Source: Candidatus Heimdallarchaeota archaeon (GTDB lineage Archaea > Asgardarchaeota > Heimdallarchaeia > JABLTI01). From it: a stretch of 41,963 nt of DNA. The translations under genes and the position numbers were made by a program. Positions 23,995 through 32,508 of this stretch are shown in pieces. How positions within the stretch are numbered: position 1 is the stretch's first letter; every line of letters starts with the position of its first letter. The notes under the pieces were generated by a model. That model was not told the DNA's origin and made no database searches. It saw only the letters and a list, made by a program, of their open reading frames with translations. The stretch covers positions 1 to 41,963 of the forward strand of contig JAUWKS010000005.1 of the NCBI GenBank assembly GCA_030614005.1. The letters are read 5' to 3'.

Positions 23995-24780
23995 ATGTTA
24001 ACAAAATTCATTGGAATCAGTGGAGTAAAAAAATCAGGAAAAACAACAACCATCGAAGAACTCGTGCCAAAACTAATAGCTAAAGGCTATAAAGTTGGTA
24101 CAGTTAAAATCGCTTTCAAAGATGTGAGTATTGATGTTAATAGCGAACACTACGATGTAATACGCCATAGAAAAGCTAAACCTGACAAAACATTATTCAA
24201 ATCCTCAATCGACACAACGATTTTCATAAATAGCGATTTAACTCTGAGGGAATCATTGAGAGATTTTGGTAAAGAACTCGATATTGTTCTTTTAGAAGGA
24301 TTCAAAGAAAATCTTGTTGGTTTTCCTCAAATTGTTTTGTTAAAGGAGAAAGAACAAGAATCCGAAGTTACTGATGATTATACGGTTGCACTAAGTTCTA
24401 TCCCTGAGTTTGGTCTGAAAAGCTCTGATAAGAGATTTGTATCATTTGAAAACTTAATGGAAATTGCTGTAGAAAAGTCTATGCCTTTATTTCCGGAACT
24501 CGATTGTAAACATTGTGGATATGATGATTGCAATTCTTTAATTAAAGAAATCATTATTGGGAAGAAACAAGTATCAGATTGCTATGTACTTGAAACCGAA
24601 ATATCTGACCTCCTTTTGCATGTGAATAATAAAATCGTCCCAAGTAATCCATTTGTTCGCACGATTCTAAAAAAAGTCATAATAGCTGTTTTGCAATCAA
24701 TAAAAATCGAGGAAGATGATTTTTCTGAAATTGATATCAAAATTTTATTAGACAAAAAAGAGAGGGAGGCTATGAAATAA
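23995..24780 (+). CDS. mobB: MobB-like GTPase with C-terminal Fe-S-type cysteine cluster
   Basis: 261 residues. Residues 1-160 are a MobB P-loop GTPase: ISGVKKSGKTTTIEELV (Walker A) and KVGTVKIAF, with DIVLLEGFKE as the Walker B segment. MobB binds GTP and aids conversion of molybdopterin to the guanine-dinucleotide cofactor. Residues about 165-200 add CKHCGYDDCNSLI...SDC, a CX2CX4CX15C pattern like the four-cysteine [4Fe-4S] domains of MobB/FdhE-type and acetyl-CoA synthase gamma proteins. GGTGA precedes ATG 23995, 13 nt after EcfT. The next gene starts at the base after its stop, so coupling is tight. Confidence 0.85.
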   Translation: MLTKFIGISGVKKSGKTTTIEELVPKLIAKGYKVGTVKIAFKDVSIDVNSEHYDVIRHRKAKPDKTLFKSSIDTTIFINSDLTLRESLRDFGKELDIVLLEGFKENLVGFPQIVLLKEKEQESEVTDDYTVALSSIPEFGLKSSDKRFVSFENLMEIAVEKSMPLFPELDCKHCGYDDCNSLIKEIIIGKKQVSDCYVLETEISDLLLHVNNKIVPSNPFVRTILKKVIIAVLQSIKIEEDDFSEIDIKILLDKKEREAMK

Positions 24781-25308
24781 ATGAAGAAAGGGCCTATTAT
24801 TCTCCTAGTTGTATTATTTAATGTTATATTGGGTGCTTCGTTAGTAGCTATCTATTTTACTACTTTCAATCAAAATGGAACTAATGAAGAAGAGTGGACT
24901 TTAACAATTAAAGGTGATGTAGAGCAAGAAGTAATACTAAAAATTGAAGATTTGGAGGCAATGCCCAATATTACTCGAGAGTATATAGTGCAAGGAACAC
25001 CAACGTTTTCTGCAGAGTATACAGGCGTATCATTATATTATCTTGTTACTAAAATAGCTAACATTACTTCAGCTGCAATAATCAAAGTAATTTCAATTGA
25101 TTTATTTTCAAATTCACTTACATTAGATGAAATAAATTCTACGCGTGATATAATCATAGCACATAAAAAAGATGGTAATAATATCACAAGTCATTCGGAT
25201 GGCGGAGAAGGACCTTTACGTTTGATCATTCCACAGAAGTTTGAAGGTGAATATAACGGTCAATATTGTGTTAAGTTTATTACTGAAATAAAAATAACTT
25301 TGCTATAA
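24781..25308 (+). CDS. Membrane-anchored molybdopterin-binding-fold protein
   Basis: 175 residues. An N-terminal hydrophobic helix (5-27) anchors or exports the protein. The rest resembles the oxidoreductase molybdopterin-binding (sulfite-oxidase) fold: WTLTIKGDVEQEVILKIEDL, then EYTGVSLYYLV, then GGEGPLRLIIPQ and a final KFITEIKI strand. The cysteine that ligates Mo in sulfite oxidases is absent; at its place stands about VQGTP. It may therefore bind a pterin or other ligand rather than catalyse. ATG follows the mobB stop directly. The mobB-adjacent position fits a pterin or Mo-related role. Confidence 0.65.
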   Translation: MKKGPIILLVVLFNVILGASLVAIYFTTFNQNGTNEEEWTLTIKGDVEQEVILKIEDLEAMPNITREYIVQGTPTFSAEYTGVSLYYLVTKIANITSAAIIKVISIDLFSNSLTLDEINSTRDIIIAHKKDGNNITSHSDGGEGPLRLIIPQKFEGEYNGQYCVKFITEIKITLL

Positions 25309-25329
25309 AAAAAATTGGAGATACTTTCC

Positions 25330-25935
25330 TTGAAACGATTCAATACCTTTGATCTAATAATGATTGCTCTAATGGCTGCATTAGGTCTAGGTACAAAACA
25401 ACTGGTTCGTCCATTGGTATCTCTAATAACTATTCCTTTGCTAATACCCGGAGGGGCTTTAGCAGGAGGGTTCTATATGCTGTGGCTAATACTAACAAAA
25501 AGATTTGTACCGAAATTTGGTTCTGGAATATTTTTTGGATTAGTTCAAGCATTAGTTGTTATGATAATGCCTTTTGGATCGCATGGTATTTTCACTTTTA
25601 TTACTTATTCATTACCTGGTCTAGCAGCAGATATTGTTGAAATAATATTTAGGAAAATGAAGTCAAAATGGCTTACATCTATGATTGAAGGGGCACTATC
25701 CAATTTAGTGGGAACAATTGCTGTTTCGAGTATAATTTTTGAATTGTCTATTGAAGTTCTACTCTTCGTAAGTCTATTAGCACTCTTTTCGGGTAACATT
25801 GGCGGAATAATTGCTTATCTAATTATTACTCAAATTAAAGATCCATTAATTCAGGAATCAATTATTGAAAACCCATCTTTACAAAAAGAGAAAGAGAAAC
25901 CACCTCATAATGAGGTAGTTAAAGAAGTTAATTAA
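25330..25935 (+). CDS. ECF transporter S component (substrate-binding membrane subunit)
   Basis: About 202 residues, six hydrophobic helices. The start MKRFNTFDLIMIALMAALGL carries the AxxxA-type helix-1 signature that S components use to bind EcfT. LLIPGGALAGGFYMLWLIL is typical of helices 2-3. The TTG at 25330 is preferred to the one at 25315 because GGAGAT lies 7 nt before it. The substrate is unknown: known S families cover vitamins, precursors and Ni/Co, and this operon (MobB plus a molybdopterin-binding fold) suggests a pterin or Mo-cofactor-related compound as an inference. Its stop abuts the convergent amidohydrolase stop with no gap. Confidence 0.8.
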   Translation: MKRFNTFDLIMIALMAALGLGTKQLVRPLVSLITIPLLIPGGALAGGFYMLWLILTKRFVPKFGSGIFFGLVQALVVMIMPFGSHGIFTFITYSLPGLAADIVEIIFRKMKSKWLTSMIEGALSNLVGTIAVSSIIFELSIEVLLFVSLLALFSGNIGGIIAYLIITQIKDPLIQESIIENPSLQKEKEKPPHNEVVKEVN

Positions 25936-27498
25936 TTATAGTTTATTATAGACTATTTTTCCATTGAAAATTGTTCCAAGAACTTTTGTTTCTTTAATTT
26001 CTTTTGGATCAATGCTTAGAATATTCTTATCTAAAATTACAAAATCAGCTAATTTCCCTGGTTCAATTGAACCTTTAATATTCTCTTCAAAAGATGAATA
26101 AGCAGCACCGAGTGTGAAATGGTATAATGCTTCTTCCGCAGATATTCTTATATCATCTATAGGATGTGCAGCAACAGACCAAATGCCGAGTAATGGATCT
26201 AAAGGCATATTGTCAGAACCAAAACACAATTTCGTTTTTTCATCGATTATTTTTCTAAACCTGTTCAATAACTTGTATCTCTCAGATCCCAGTCTAGTTT
26301 CGTATAATTGTCCTGGTTGTCCCCACCTGCCGGGAAAATTGGGTTGCATTGATAAAATTAATCCTAAATCGTTTACCCTTTTTAGCTGTTCATCCAAAAG
26401 ATATTCCGCATGTTCAATGCGATGACGACCTTTTCTGATAAGTTCAGGATTGTTGATCTTTTCAAATGCTTTCAATACGAAATCTATTGCTTCATCACCA
26501 ATTGCATGTATGGCGGTTTGCCAATCATTTTCAATTGCTGTTTGAACCGTTTCATGAAAGATTTTTTCTTCAATATAGAATCCACCTTTAGTCGTTGCAT
26601 CATCAAAATACGGTTCCTTAAGTGCTGCTGATCTTGCACCTATTGAACCATCAGTAAATATTTTCACTCCACCAATACGAAGAATATTGTCCCCAAATCC
26701 AGTTTTAATACCTGCATTGATATAATTGTCAAACCGTAACCGAGGAACATTCATGTACACTCGAATTGTTAGTTCATTCCTTTTCCATGCAGAAATATAT
26801 GATTTTACACTTCGAACAGAAAGATTATCAGTAATTGAAGTTACCCCAAATGAATTGGCAAACTCACAAGCGGTTTTTACTGCTTTATCTAATTCTTCTT
26901 GCGTTTTCTTTAACTTAGGTGAATCTGCAATCCTATCAATTAGCGCATCTGTTAAAATTCCAAGTGGTTTTTTTGTTGTAGAATCTAGGTCTAAATCCGG
27001 GTCATCCTTAGAAATTTCCAATTCTTCTAAAGCAAGACTATTTACTGCAATTAAATGTCCACACACTCTACGAATATAACAAGGATTTTTTGGTGCGATA
27101 GTATCTAATTCATCAAGTGAGAGATATCTTTTATCATCCCAATTACTTTCATCCCATCTTTCACCAAAAATCCAATCACCTGGAGGAGTATTGGTTACCT
27201 TCTGTTTAATTTTCTCCAGAGCTTCTTTTGGTGATTTTACTTTATCCAGCATAACATCTTTGAACTTTGCACTAATTGCTAGTAAATGAGTGTGAGTATC
27301 GTTGAATCCGGGGCAAAGAAATTTACCTTCTAAATCCAATATCCGTTTCACTTTGGGATATTTTTCTGTTAGATTTTTTGTAGATCCAACTGCGAGAATA
27401 TTGCTACTATGAATTGCAATAGCTTCTGCTTGCGGTTGCTCAGAATTTTGAGTGACTATATTTCCATTAATTATTAAGAGATCTATTTCAGAGAACAA
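25936..27498 (-). CDS. Amidohydrolase family 3 (YtcJ-like) metal-dependent hydrolase
   Basis: About 521 residues. The protein starts IDLLIINGNIV and has FNDTHTHL (first metal-binding His pair), RRVCGHLIAVN, KIFTDGSIGARSA, HAIGDEAID, HRIEHAEY and CFGSDNMPLDPLLG, the conserved series of the YtcJ/amidohydrolase-3 group. Such enzymes hydrolyse amide or ester bonds in cyclic or N-acyl substrates; the true substrate is unknown. TTG 27498 gives a standard N-terminus; an upstream TTG at 27546 would add 16 residues not usual for the family and has no Shine-Dalgarno. It is the last of three same-strand genes. Confidence 0.88.
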   Translation of the reverse strand: MFSEIDLLIINGNIVTQNSEQPQAEAIAIHSSNILAVGSTKNLTEKYPKVKRILDLEGKFLCPGFNDTHTHLLAISAKFKDVMLDKVKSPKEALEKIKQKVTNTPPGDWIFGERWDESNWDDKRYLSLDELDTIAPKNPCYIRRVCGHLIAVNSLALEELEISKDDPDLDLDSTTKKPLGILTDALIDRIADSPKLKKTQEELDKAVKTACEFANSFGVTSITDNLSVRSVKSYISAWKRNELTIRVYMNVPRLRFDNYINAGIKTGFGDNILRIGGVKIFTDGSIGARSAALKEPYFDDATTKGGFYIEEKIFHETVQTAIENDWQTAIHAIGDEAIDFVLKAFEKINNPELIRKGRHRIEHAEYLLDEQLKRVNDLGLILSMQPNFPGRWGQPGQLYETRLGSERYKLLNRFRKIIDEKTKLCFGSDNMPLDPLLGIWSVAAHPIDDIRISAEEALYHFTLGAAYSSFEENIKGSIEPGKLADFVILDKNILSIDPKEIKETKVLGTIFNGKIVYNKL

Positions 27499-27546
27499 AT
27501 TTATTACCAATCTTCTGTATGAATGTAATCTTTTGAGTTTTTCCAA

Positions 27547-28680
27547 TTAATTCAATAATTGATACAACATTCCAAGAAGGAAAGCTAAACCAATAAACAT
27601 GATAATGCGGATTGCATACCTCATCAGTGGGCTACGCATTGCTTTTCTACTACCTCCAACAACATCCATTGTTGGAACTTTCGGAGCTTTAAAGTTACTA
27701 ACTAAATCATTAATCATTTTCATAGTTTCATTATTACCAAAAAGAGAATATGCTGTTTCATATAATTCTTGAGAAATGAAAAATTCTTTGATAATCTCTG
27801 GATCAATAGTATCTTTATCTAATTCCGTCTTTATTCTACTAAAAATTTCAATAAGGGCAAGTTCATTCTTGGTTTTAAGAGAAAGATCAATTAGAACAGT
27901 AATACCTGCTGGAGGAATCTTTTGAATCATTCTTCTCAAATAAGGAATTTCTTTTTGATCATCTATAACAGAAGAAAGTTTGTTTTCTAAATCAGTTGCT
28001 GATAATTTCAAATATTGAGTAATTTCTTTTTCAAAACTATATGGAATGCAAAGTGGTTGGAAAGTTTGAATATGCAAAATTCCTTGAATTAGTTCGTCTG
28101 ATAATGTTTCTTTTGTATAACTTCTAATGTATTTTAAAGCGATGTCTAATGCTTGAATTTCACCTGATTCAGAGAATCGATACAGAGCTGCTAAAAGTTT
28201 CTTCTCTTCAGAGAATCCAAAGAAAACCGCTTCCTCAAGAAATCTCCCAAAGAAAAGTAGAAAAATAATTTCTAAACAACCAATCATCAAAGTAATATCT
28301 AATTCTGCAACATCAAATATAACTCCAATAAAGAGGAGAATAAAAATCAATGCAGAAACAATATAACTAATAATCAGTACTGCATTCAAAATTCGAGTTC
28401 GCTTACATATAGAGCATTCCACACTTTCAGAATTATCTACTAATATTTGTGACGATGAGGCTTCCTTATTAATTGCTTTAAATCTTAAAGGTTTAATGTG
28501 AATAGGAAAACCACATTTTTCACACCGAGTAATGTGTGATTGATAATTTTGCTGATTTTCAGGCAACTTATTTTCATTATCTGTTATTCTTTTAACAACA
28601 AAAAGTCTTTGGTGATTTTTTTTATCGTCAATTTTAGTATCAATCAATGCTTCTAGATAATAATCACTTGCCAATTTCAT
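27547..28680 (-). CDS. Zinc-ribbon membrane protein, unknown function
   Basis: About 377 residues from ATG 28680, which has GAGG 5 nt upstream; the open frame continues to 28722 without such a signal. A zinc ribbon (RCEKCGFPIH ... VECSICKRTR, two CX2C knuckles about 29 residues apart) is followed by two close membrane helices. A long helical soluble region (HEAT/TPR-like in appearance) and a C-terminal tail anchor (IIMFIGLAFLLGMLYQLLN) complete it. No catalytic motif. It could be a membrane scaffold. Follows a small acidic gene on the same strand. Confidence 0.65.
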   Translation of the reverse strand: MKLASDYYLEALIDTKIDDKKNHQRLFVVKRITDNENKLPENQQNYQSHITRCEKCGFPIHIKPLRFKAINKEASSSQILVDNSESVECSICKRTRILNAVLIISYIVSALIFILLFIGVIFDVAELDITLMIGCLEIIFLLFFGRFLEEAVFFGFSEEKKLLAALYRFSESGEIQALDIALKYIRSYTKETLSDELIQGILHIQTFQPLCIPYSFEKEITQYLKLSATDLENKLSSVIDDQKEIPYLRRMIQKIPPAGITVLIDLSLKTKNELALIEIFSRIKTELDKDTIDPEIIKEFFISQELYETAYSLFGNNETMKMINDLVSNFKAPKVPTMDVVGGSRKAMRSPLMRYAIRIIMFIGLAFLLGMLYQLLN

Positions 28681-28728
28681 ACCATCCTCAATATCAAAGT
28701 GTTTAGTAAAAAAGAATAACAAAATGAT

Positions 28729-28980
28729 TCATCTTTTACTTGATTGCAGTTTCAAAACTTCCAAAGCTTTCCCAAGAACTTTATCCGAAGAAAGTAAACT
28801 ATCAAAAGTAGAACCGTCATCTAATGAATCCTCAATTGTTTGAACAAAATCCAAAAATTCAGGTGATTCGAGTAACTTTTTAATTTCTTTTTCAGATATG
28901 GAGCTACTTTTCGGCTTTAAATTATCGATGGGATTTTCTTCATTAGTTACGAGAAGATTTTGTAAGTTTTTCTCAGACAT
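28729..28980 (-). CDS. Small acidic soluble protein
   Basis: 83 residues from the ATG at 28980 (three residues are added if 28989 is used). Rich in Ser, Glu, Asp and Leu; probably two or three helices, with EFLDFVQTIEDSLDD and LSSDKVLGKALEVLKLQ. No recognised family. No Shine-Dalgarno is seen; a TTTTAATATT element about 27-37 nt upstream suggests a leaderless message. Followed closely by the zinc-ribbon membrane protein. Confidence 0.55.
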   Translation of the reverse strand: MSEKNLQNLLVTNEENPIDNLKPKSSSISEKEIKKLLESPEFLDFVQTIEDSLDDGSTFDSLLSSDKVLGKALEVLKLQSSKR

Positions 28981-29082
28981 ACTTATCATTAGATATTCAT
29001 TAGAACAATATTAAAACACCACAATCAATAAAGACTTAGAATCCTCTCTCACAAAATGATCATTATTTCCTCTACTGATATT

Positions 29083-29092
29083 CTTATAAAGT
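29083..29092 (+). promoter_or_regulatory. TATA box for the Ras-like GTPase
   Basis: CTTATAAAGT lies about 95 nt before GTG 29183, predicting a leader of about 70 nt. Confidence 0.45.
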
Positions 29093-29182
29093 ACAAGTTC
29101 TTTCGTATGAAATCATATTCGTAATTGTGAAGTATGACTGCAAGAGAAATATTAGTATAATTTGAAATTTGGAGAAATAAAA

Positions 29183-29713
29183 GTGAAACTATTAGCAAAA
29201 GTTGTCTTAGCAGGAGATGGCGGAGTTGGAAAAACTACCTTAATCCATCGATACATCACAAATAGTTTTATTGATTCTACAAAAATAACAATAGGTGCTG
29301 CTTTTCATACACACGAAATAGAAACAGAAGAACATAGCGTTTTAGTTCAAATTTGGGATTTGGGAGGACAAGAGCAATTTAAACAAATGGGTATTTTTGG
29401 CAAATATTTCAAAGGTGCCTCAGTATCAATTATTATGTTTGATCTCACTCGACTAAGCACCATTGAAAGTATCCCTGAATGGGCAGACTTGGCTCTAGGT
29501 GCAAGTAATACTAAGATAATTTTAGTTGGTGGGAAGAAAGATCTAGCGGGCGGTATAACCTTTGATAAGGAAACATTCCCTGAATTGTTTGAAAAATACG
29601 ATTTCGTTTCTTACCATGAAACATCATCAGCAACAGGTGAAGGGGTCCTTGAAGTCTTTCAATCGATAGCAAAAACCATCGTTGATTTAACTATAGAGAA
29701 AAAGTCACTTTAA
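29183..29713 (+). CDS. Ras/Rab-like small GTPase
   Basis: 176 residues. G1 is GDGGVGKT; the G2 Thr lies in KITIGAAF. G3 is WDLGGQEQF, a mix of Ras (WD..GQE) and Arf (DxGGQ) features. G5 is ETSSATGEG. The usual G4 Asn is replaced: GGKKDL stands where NKxD is expected. No C-terminal cysteine for prenylation (it ends IEKKSL), so membrane targeting, if any, is indirect. GTG 29183 with GGAG 6-8 nt upstream is preferred to TTG 29162. A helical protein gene follows on the same strand. Confidence 0.9.
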   Translation: MKLLAKVVLAGDGGVGKTTLIHRYITNSFIDSTKITIGAAFHTHEIETEEHSVLVQIWDLGGQEQFKQMGIFGKYFKGASVSIIMFDLTRLSTIESIPEWADLALGASNTKIILVGGKKDLAGGITFDKETFPELFEKYDFVSYHETSSATGEGVLEVFQSIAKTIVDLTIEKKSL

Positions 29714-29786
29714 ATTGATATTCTGGTAAAGTTATTCAATTTATCTTTGAATAGTATTTCAAAGAATTAATCATAGTAAATACAAT

Positions 29787-29798
29787 AATTATATATTA
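29787..29798 (+). promoter_or_regulatory. TATA box for the helical protein gene
   Basis: ATTATATATTAC lies about 65 nt before ATG 29858, so this gene has its own promoter even though it follows the GTPase gene. Confidence 0.4.
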
Positions 29799-29857
29799 CA
29801 GTAGAACTAAATTTATTCGAAAATTACCAAAGAAAGAATATAGGAGAACCAATAGAA

Positions 29858-30637
29858 ATGTCTGCTGATCCAGTAATACCTGAGTTGAAATCTCTTTTAA
29901 GTTCAATTGTATCACACGGAAAAACTGGCAATGTGCGAGCAGTAGTTCAATCTCTTCATGAATTTGAGAAGAAAGCAAGAAATAAAAAGAATGATCCTAC
30001 TATTCAAGAGCTATTAGCACGAGCATACCGGCATACTTTGGAACCATTTGGTGTTGCAAAGAAATTCAAAGATGTTGAACAGATGCTTATAAAAATAGAA
30101 CATCTTCTGAAAGCAAATTCAGCTTCAGAGGATATGCAAGAAATATTAAGTGATGCATTGAATGCAGCTGTTTTTCATTATATTATGAATGAAAAGGATA
30201 AAGAAATCCATCAAACACTTTCGCGACTTGGCGCATTTGCAAATCAGCACCAAATTAATCCCTTCGTGCAATTTAATTATGCAATGTCTCTTTCAAAAGT
30301 GGCGGAATATTTTGTTGCAAAGGAAAACAAAGATGTGGCTTATAATATTTTGTGGGAAATTATTGGTTTAGTAACGTTTTATCCCGGAAAGGAAATCTTA
30401 ACACAAGTAAGTGAAGGGTTATTACAATGTGTGAAAATTGCTGGGAGTAGACTTAACATGACTGAACTAGATAACTTGGCTAACAGAGTAGATGAATTCA
30501 TTAATTTTACAAACGAATTCGAAATCCAACAGAAGTTAACTGCTTGTCAAGGACTAATATTTCAATTTGTTGCAGGATTACGAATGAGAAATGGTTATAG
30601 TCCTGATGGTAAACTCCAAAAAGGTTTAAAGAAATAG
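29858..30637 (+). CDS. All-helical repeat-like protein, unknown function
   Basis: 259 residues, no signal or membrane segment. Alternating amphipathic helices (for example VRAVVQSLHEFEKKARNKKN, VAYNILWEIIGLV) give the look of an alpha-solenoid of TPR or HEAT type, but no clear repeat consensus is visible. AGGAG precedes ATG 29858. It lies 144 nt after the Ras-like GTPase on the same strand and converges on a second GTPase gene. A GTPase partner is possible by position only. Confidence 0.6.
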   Translation: MSADPVIPELKSLLSSIVSHGKTGNVRAVVQSLHEFEKKARNKKNDPTIQELLARAYRHTLEPFGVAKKFKDVEQMLIKIEHLLKANSASEDMQEILSDALNAAVFHYIMNEKDKEIHQTLSRLGAFANQHQINPFVQFNYAMSLSKVAEYFVAKENKDVAYNILWEIIGLVTFYPGKEILTQVSEGLLQCVKIAGSRLNMTELDNLANRVDEFINFTNEFEIQQKLTACQGLIFQFVAGLRMRNGYSPDGKLQKGLKK

Positions 30638-30660
30638 ATAAAAAAAACTAATCAAACAAT

Positions 30661-31482
30661 CTAAACACTTTTTTCAAGCATTTGATGTAATATTGATTCT
30701 AAGTGAGCTATTTGAACAATGCCAACTAAATGCCTTCCACCCGCAATAATTGTTGGATAGGCTGTAACTCCATAAGCTTCTGCTAGTCGAGGATCGGTTT
30801 CGGCATCTATCGTTTCAACCTCTAAAGCAAACTTCTTAGCAACTTTCTCAATGTGATTTAAAGCAACCTTTGACCAAGCATCTCCTTTTTTAACAAAAAA
30901 GAGAATCTTTGTAGAGGCTTTTTCAATAATTTTTGGTGAAATATCGGGAATGGGAATAACGCCTGTTACTATTTGTTGAACTATTAAATTAAAAGCGGCA
31001 TCAACATTCGTATCTGTTTTTGCACTTGTGAAAATCAAATTAGCTTTTGCTGCTGGAGTATCGCCTAAAGTTTTAATATTATAAGATAATGGAAGATGTT
31101 TTTTTTGTGCTAAATCAAGTTTAGTTCCGACTAAAATAACTGGAACATCCTTTTGATTATTAGCTGTTTTAAGATCCTCATACCAACCAGGTAAATTGTT
31201 AAACGTTTCAGGCTTAGTTAAGTCATATGTTAAAAGAGCCCCTGAAGCTCCCTGCAAATATCTCAGACCAATTTTTCGCCTGCTCTTTTGGCCAGCTATA
31301 TCCCATATCATAAGTTTTACTTCTGCACCTGGGTATTCAAAAGTTCTAACATAAAAATTGAGGCCTAAGGTGGTCATATAATCTCTCTGAAATCTATCAT
31401 AAATATACCTTTGAACTAAGCTTGTTTTACCTACGCCTGGGTCGCCAAGTAAAACGATTTTTCTTTGGTACAATTTTGTCAA
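30661..31482 (-). CDS. Rab-like GTPase fused to a redox-inactive thioredoxin-like domain
   Basis: 273 residues in two domains. Residues 1-175 are a Rab/Ras GTPase: GDPGVGKT (13-20), a Thr in MTTLGLNF, WDIAGQ (60-65), TKLD (120-123, the Rho-type variant of NKxD) and TSAK (152-155). Residues about 191-270 look like a thioredoxin fold: KILFFVKKGDAWSKVALNHI, then VETIDAETD, then the cis-proline loop AYPTIIAGG with Pro243 and a final helix. CxxC is missing; GDAWS occupies the active-site position. The start is TTG 31482, with GAGGT 9 nt upstream. It lies 72 nt after the methionine aminopeptidase on the same strand. The domain pair is unusual. Confidence 0.85.
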   Translation of the reverse strand: MTKLYQRKIVLLGDPGVGKTSLVQRYIYDRFQRDYMTTLGLNFYVRTFEYPGAEVKLMIWDIAGQKSRRKIGLRYLQGASGALLTYDLTKPETFNNLPGWYEDLKTANNQKDVPVILVGTKLDLAQKKHLPLSYNIKTLGDTPAAKANLIFTSAKTDTNVDAAFNLIVQQIVTGVIPIPDISPKIIEKASTKILFFVKKGDAWSKVALNHIEKVAKKFALEVETIDAETDPRLAEAYGVTAYPTIIAGGRHLVGIVQIAHLESILHQMLEKSV

Positions 31483-31502
31483 TAGATCTCGACCTCTTTA
31501 TG

Positions 31503-31524
31503 AAAAGGAGTTTTAATTCCTTTT
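31503..31524. repeat. Short inverted repeat between map and the GTPase fusion
   Basis: AAAAGGA (31503-31509) pairs with TCCTTTT (31518-31524), a 7-bp stem with an 8-nt loop. It sits in the 5' region of the GTPase fusion gene. No T-tract follows on the minus strand, so it is not a clear terminator. Confidence 0.35.
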
Positions 31525-31554
31525 GTAAGTTTTGTTCTATACATTTAATAAATA

Positions 31555-32478
31555 CTAGTTTACTACTGTGGTAATTTCACACCCATTCTCAGTAATAATA
31601 ATTGTATGTTCTGCTTGAGCAACAGGTGTTTGACTTTTACTAACTAGCATAGGATATCGGGTTAAAGTATTATATGAAATTAATTCTTTTAATGCTTCAA
31701 ATAATCTTGTTTGAGACATTAGCTCTTCTAGCCAGCGCAAAGCAAAAGGCAATCCATTGTATTGTTCTACAAAATCACGGATTGTTTTTGAATCGGGTGA
31801 TTTGGCTTTTGAACCTATTTTAGAAAAAATATAACTATAGGATTCATCATAAATCTTCTCAGAACCTTGTGCTGTAGTTACAAAAGGTTCAATTGCAAGA
31901 ACTTGACCCGCTTTTAATTTCGGTCCGAGAAAACCAAACTTAGGTTTCGAATTTGGAATACTGATTCCAGTGTGAAGTTTCCAACGTTCAATGACATGAC
32001 CTGTTAAATCTGTAATTGGTATTAAATTTTCTTTGCGAATTGTGTCTTCAATTATCTCACCAATTTCCCCAGGACGAACACCGGGTTTAACGATTTCAAT
32101 TGCTTTTTCCAAAGCTTTTTCTGCTACTTTTCTGAGTTGCAGGTATTTTTTAGTACCACCTACAGAAAAAGTTCGAGCGTGATCTGAAATGTAACCATTG
32201 ACGTGTGCTCCTAAATCTATTTTCACAATAGCTCTTTCAGGTAATACTAAATCATCATTGATAGGTGATGTGTAGTGAGCTGCTATTTGATTCACTGAAA
32301 CATTGACTGGGAATGCTGGTTCTGCAGAATGGCTTTTTATTTCTCTCTCGAGAGAATTGCATATAATCTCCAATTTTCTGCCTTTGGAAACAAGCCTCTT
32401 TGCTTTTCTCATCACAAGAGCAGCAATTCGTCCAGCTTCTCTGTATTTTTCTAATTCTTCATCGTTTAATAGTGACAC
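31555..32478 (-). CDS. map: Methionine aminopeptidase, type II
   Basis: About 307 residues. Removes the initiator Met from new proteins. The pita-bread fold is shown by EKYREAGRIAA at the start. Metal ligands appear in DLGAHVNGYISDHARTF (two Asp), GHVIERWKLHTG (His), LAIEPF (Glu) and HTIIITENG (Glu). The archaeal/eukaryotic type II insertion is present between the His and Glu ligands. GTG 32478 is preferred to GTG 32508: GAGGCG lies 9 nt before it, and a TATA box at 32509-32520 would put the longer start upstream of transcription. Located between EcfT and a GTPase gene. Confidence 0.95.
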   Translation of the reverse strand: MSLLNDEELEKYREAGRIAALVMRKAKRLVSKGRKLEIICNSLEREIKSHSAEPAFPVNVSVNQIAAHYTSPINDDLVLPERAIVKIDLGAHVNGYISDHARTFSVGGTKKYLQLRKVAEKALEKAIEIVKPGVRPGEIGEIIEDTIRKENLIPITDLTGHVIERWKLHTGISIPNSKPKFGFLGPKLKAGQVLAIEPFVTTAQGSEKIYDESYSYIFSKIGSKAKSPDSKTIRDFVEQYNGLPFALRWLEELMSQTRLFEALKELISYNTLTRYPMLVSKSQTPVAQAEHTIIITENGCEITTVVN

Positions 32479-32508
32479 AGATGGATTCGCCTCTAAAACA
32501 GAAAACAC

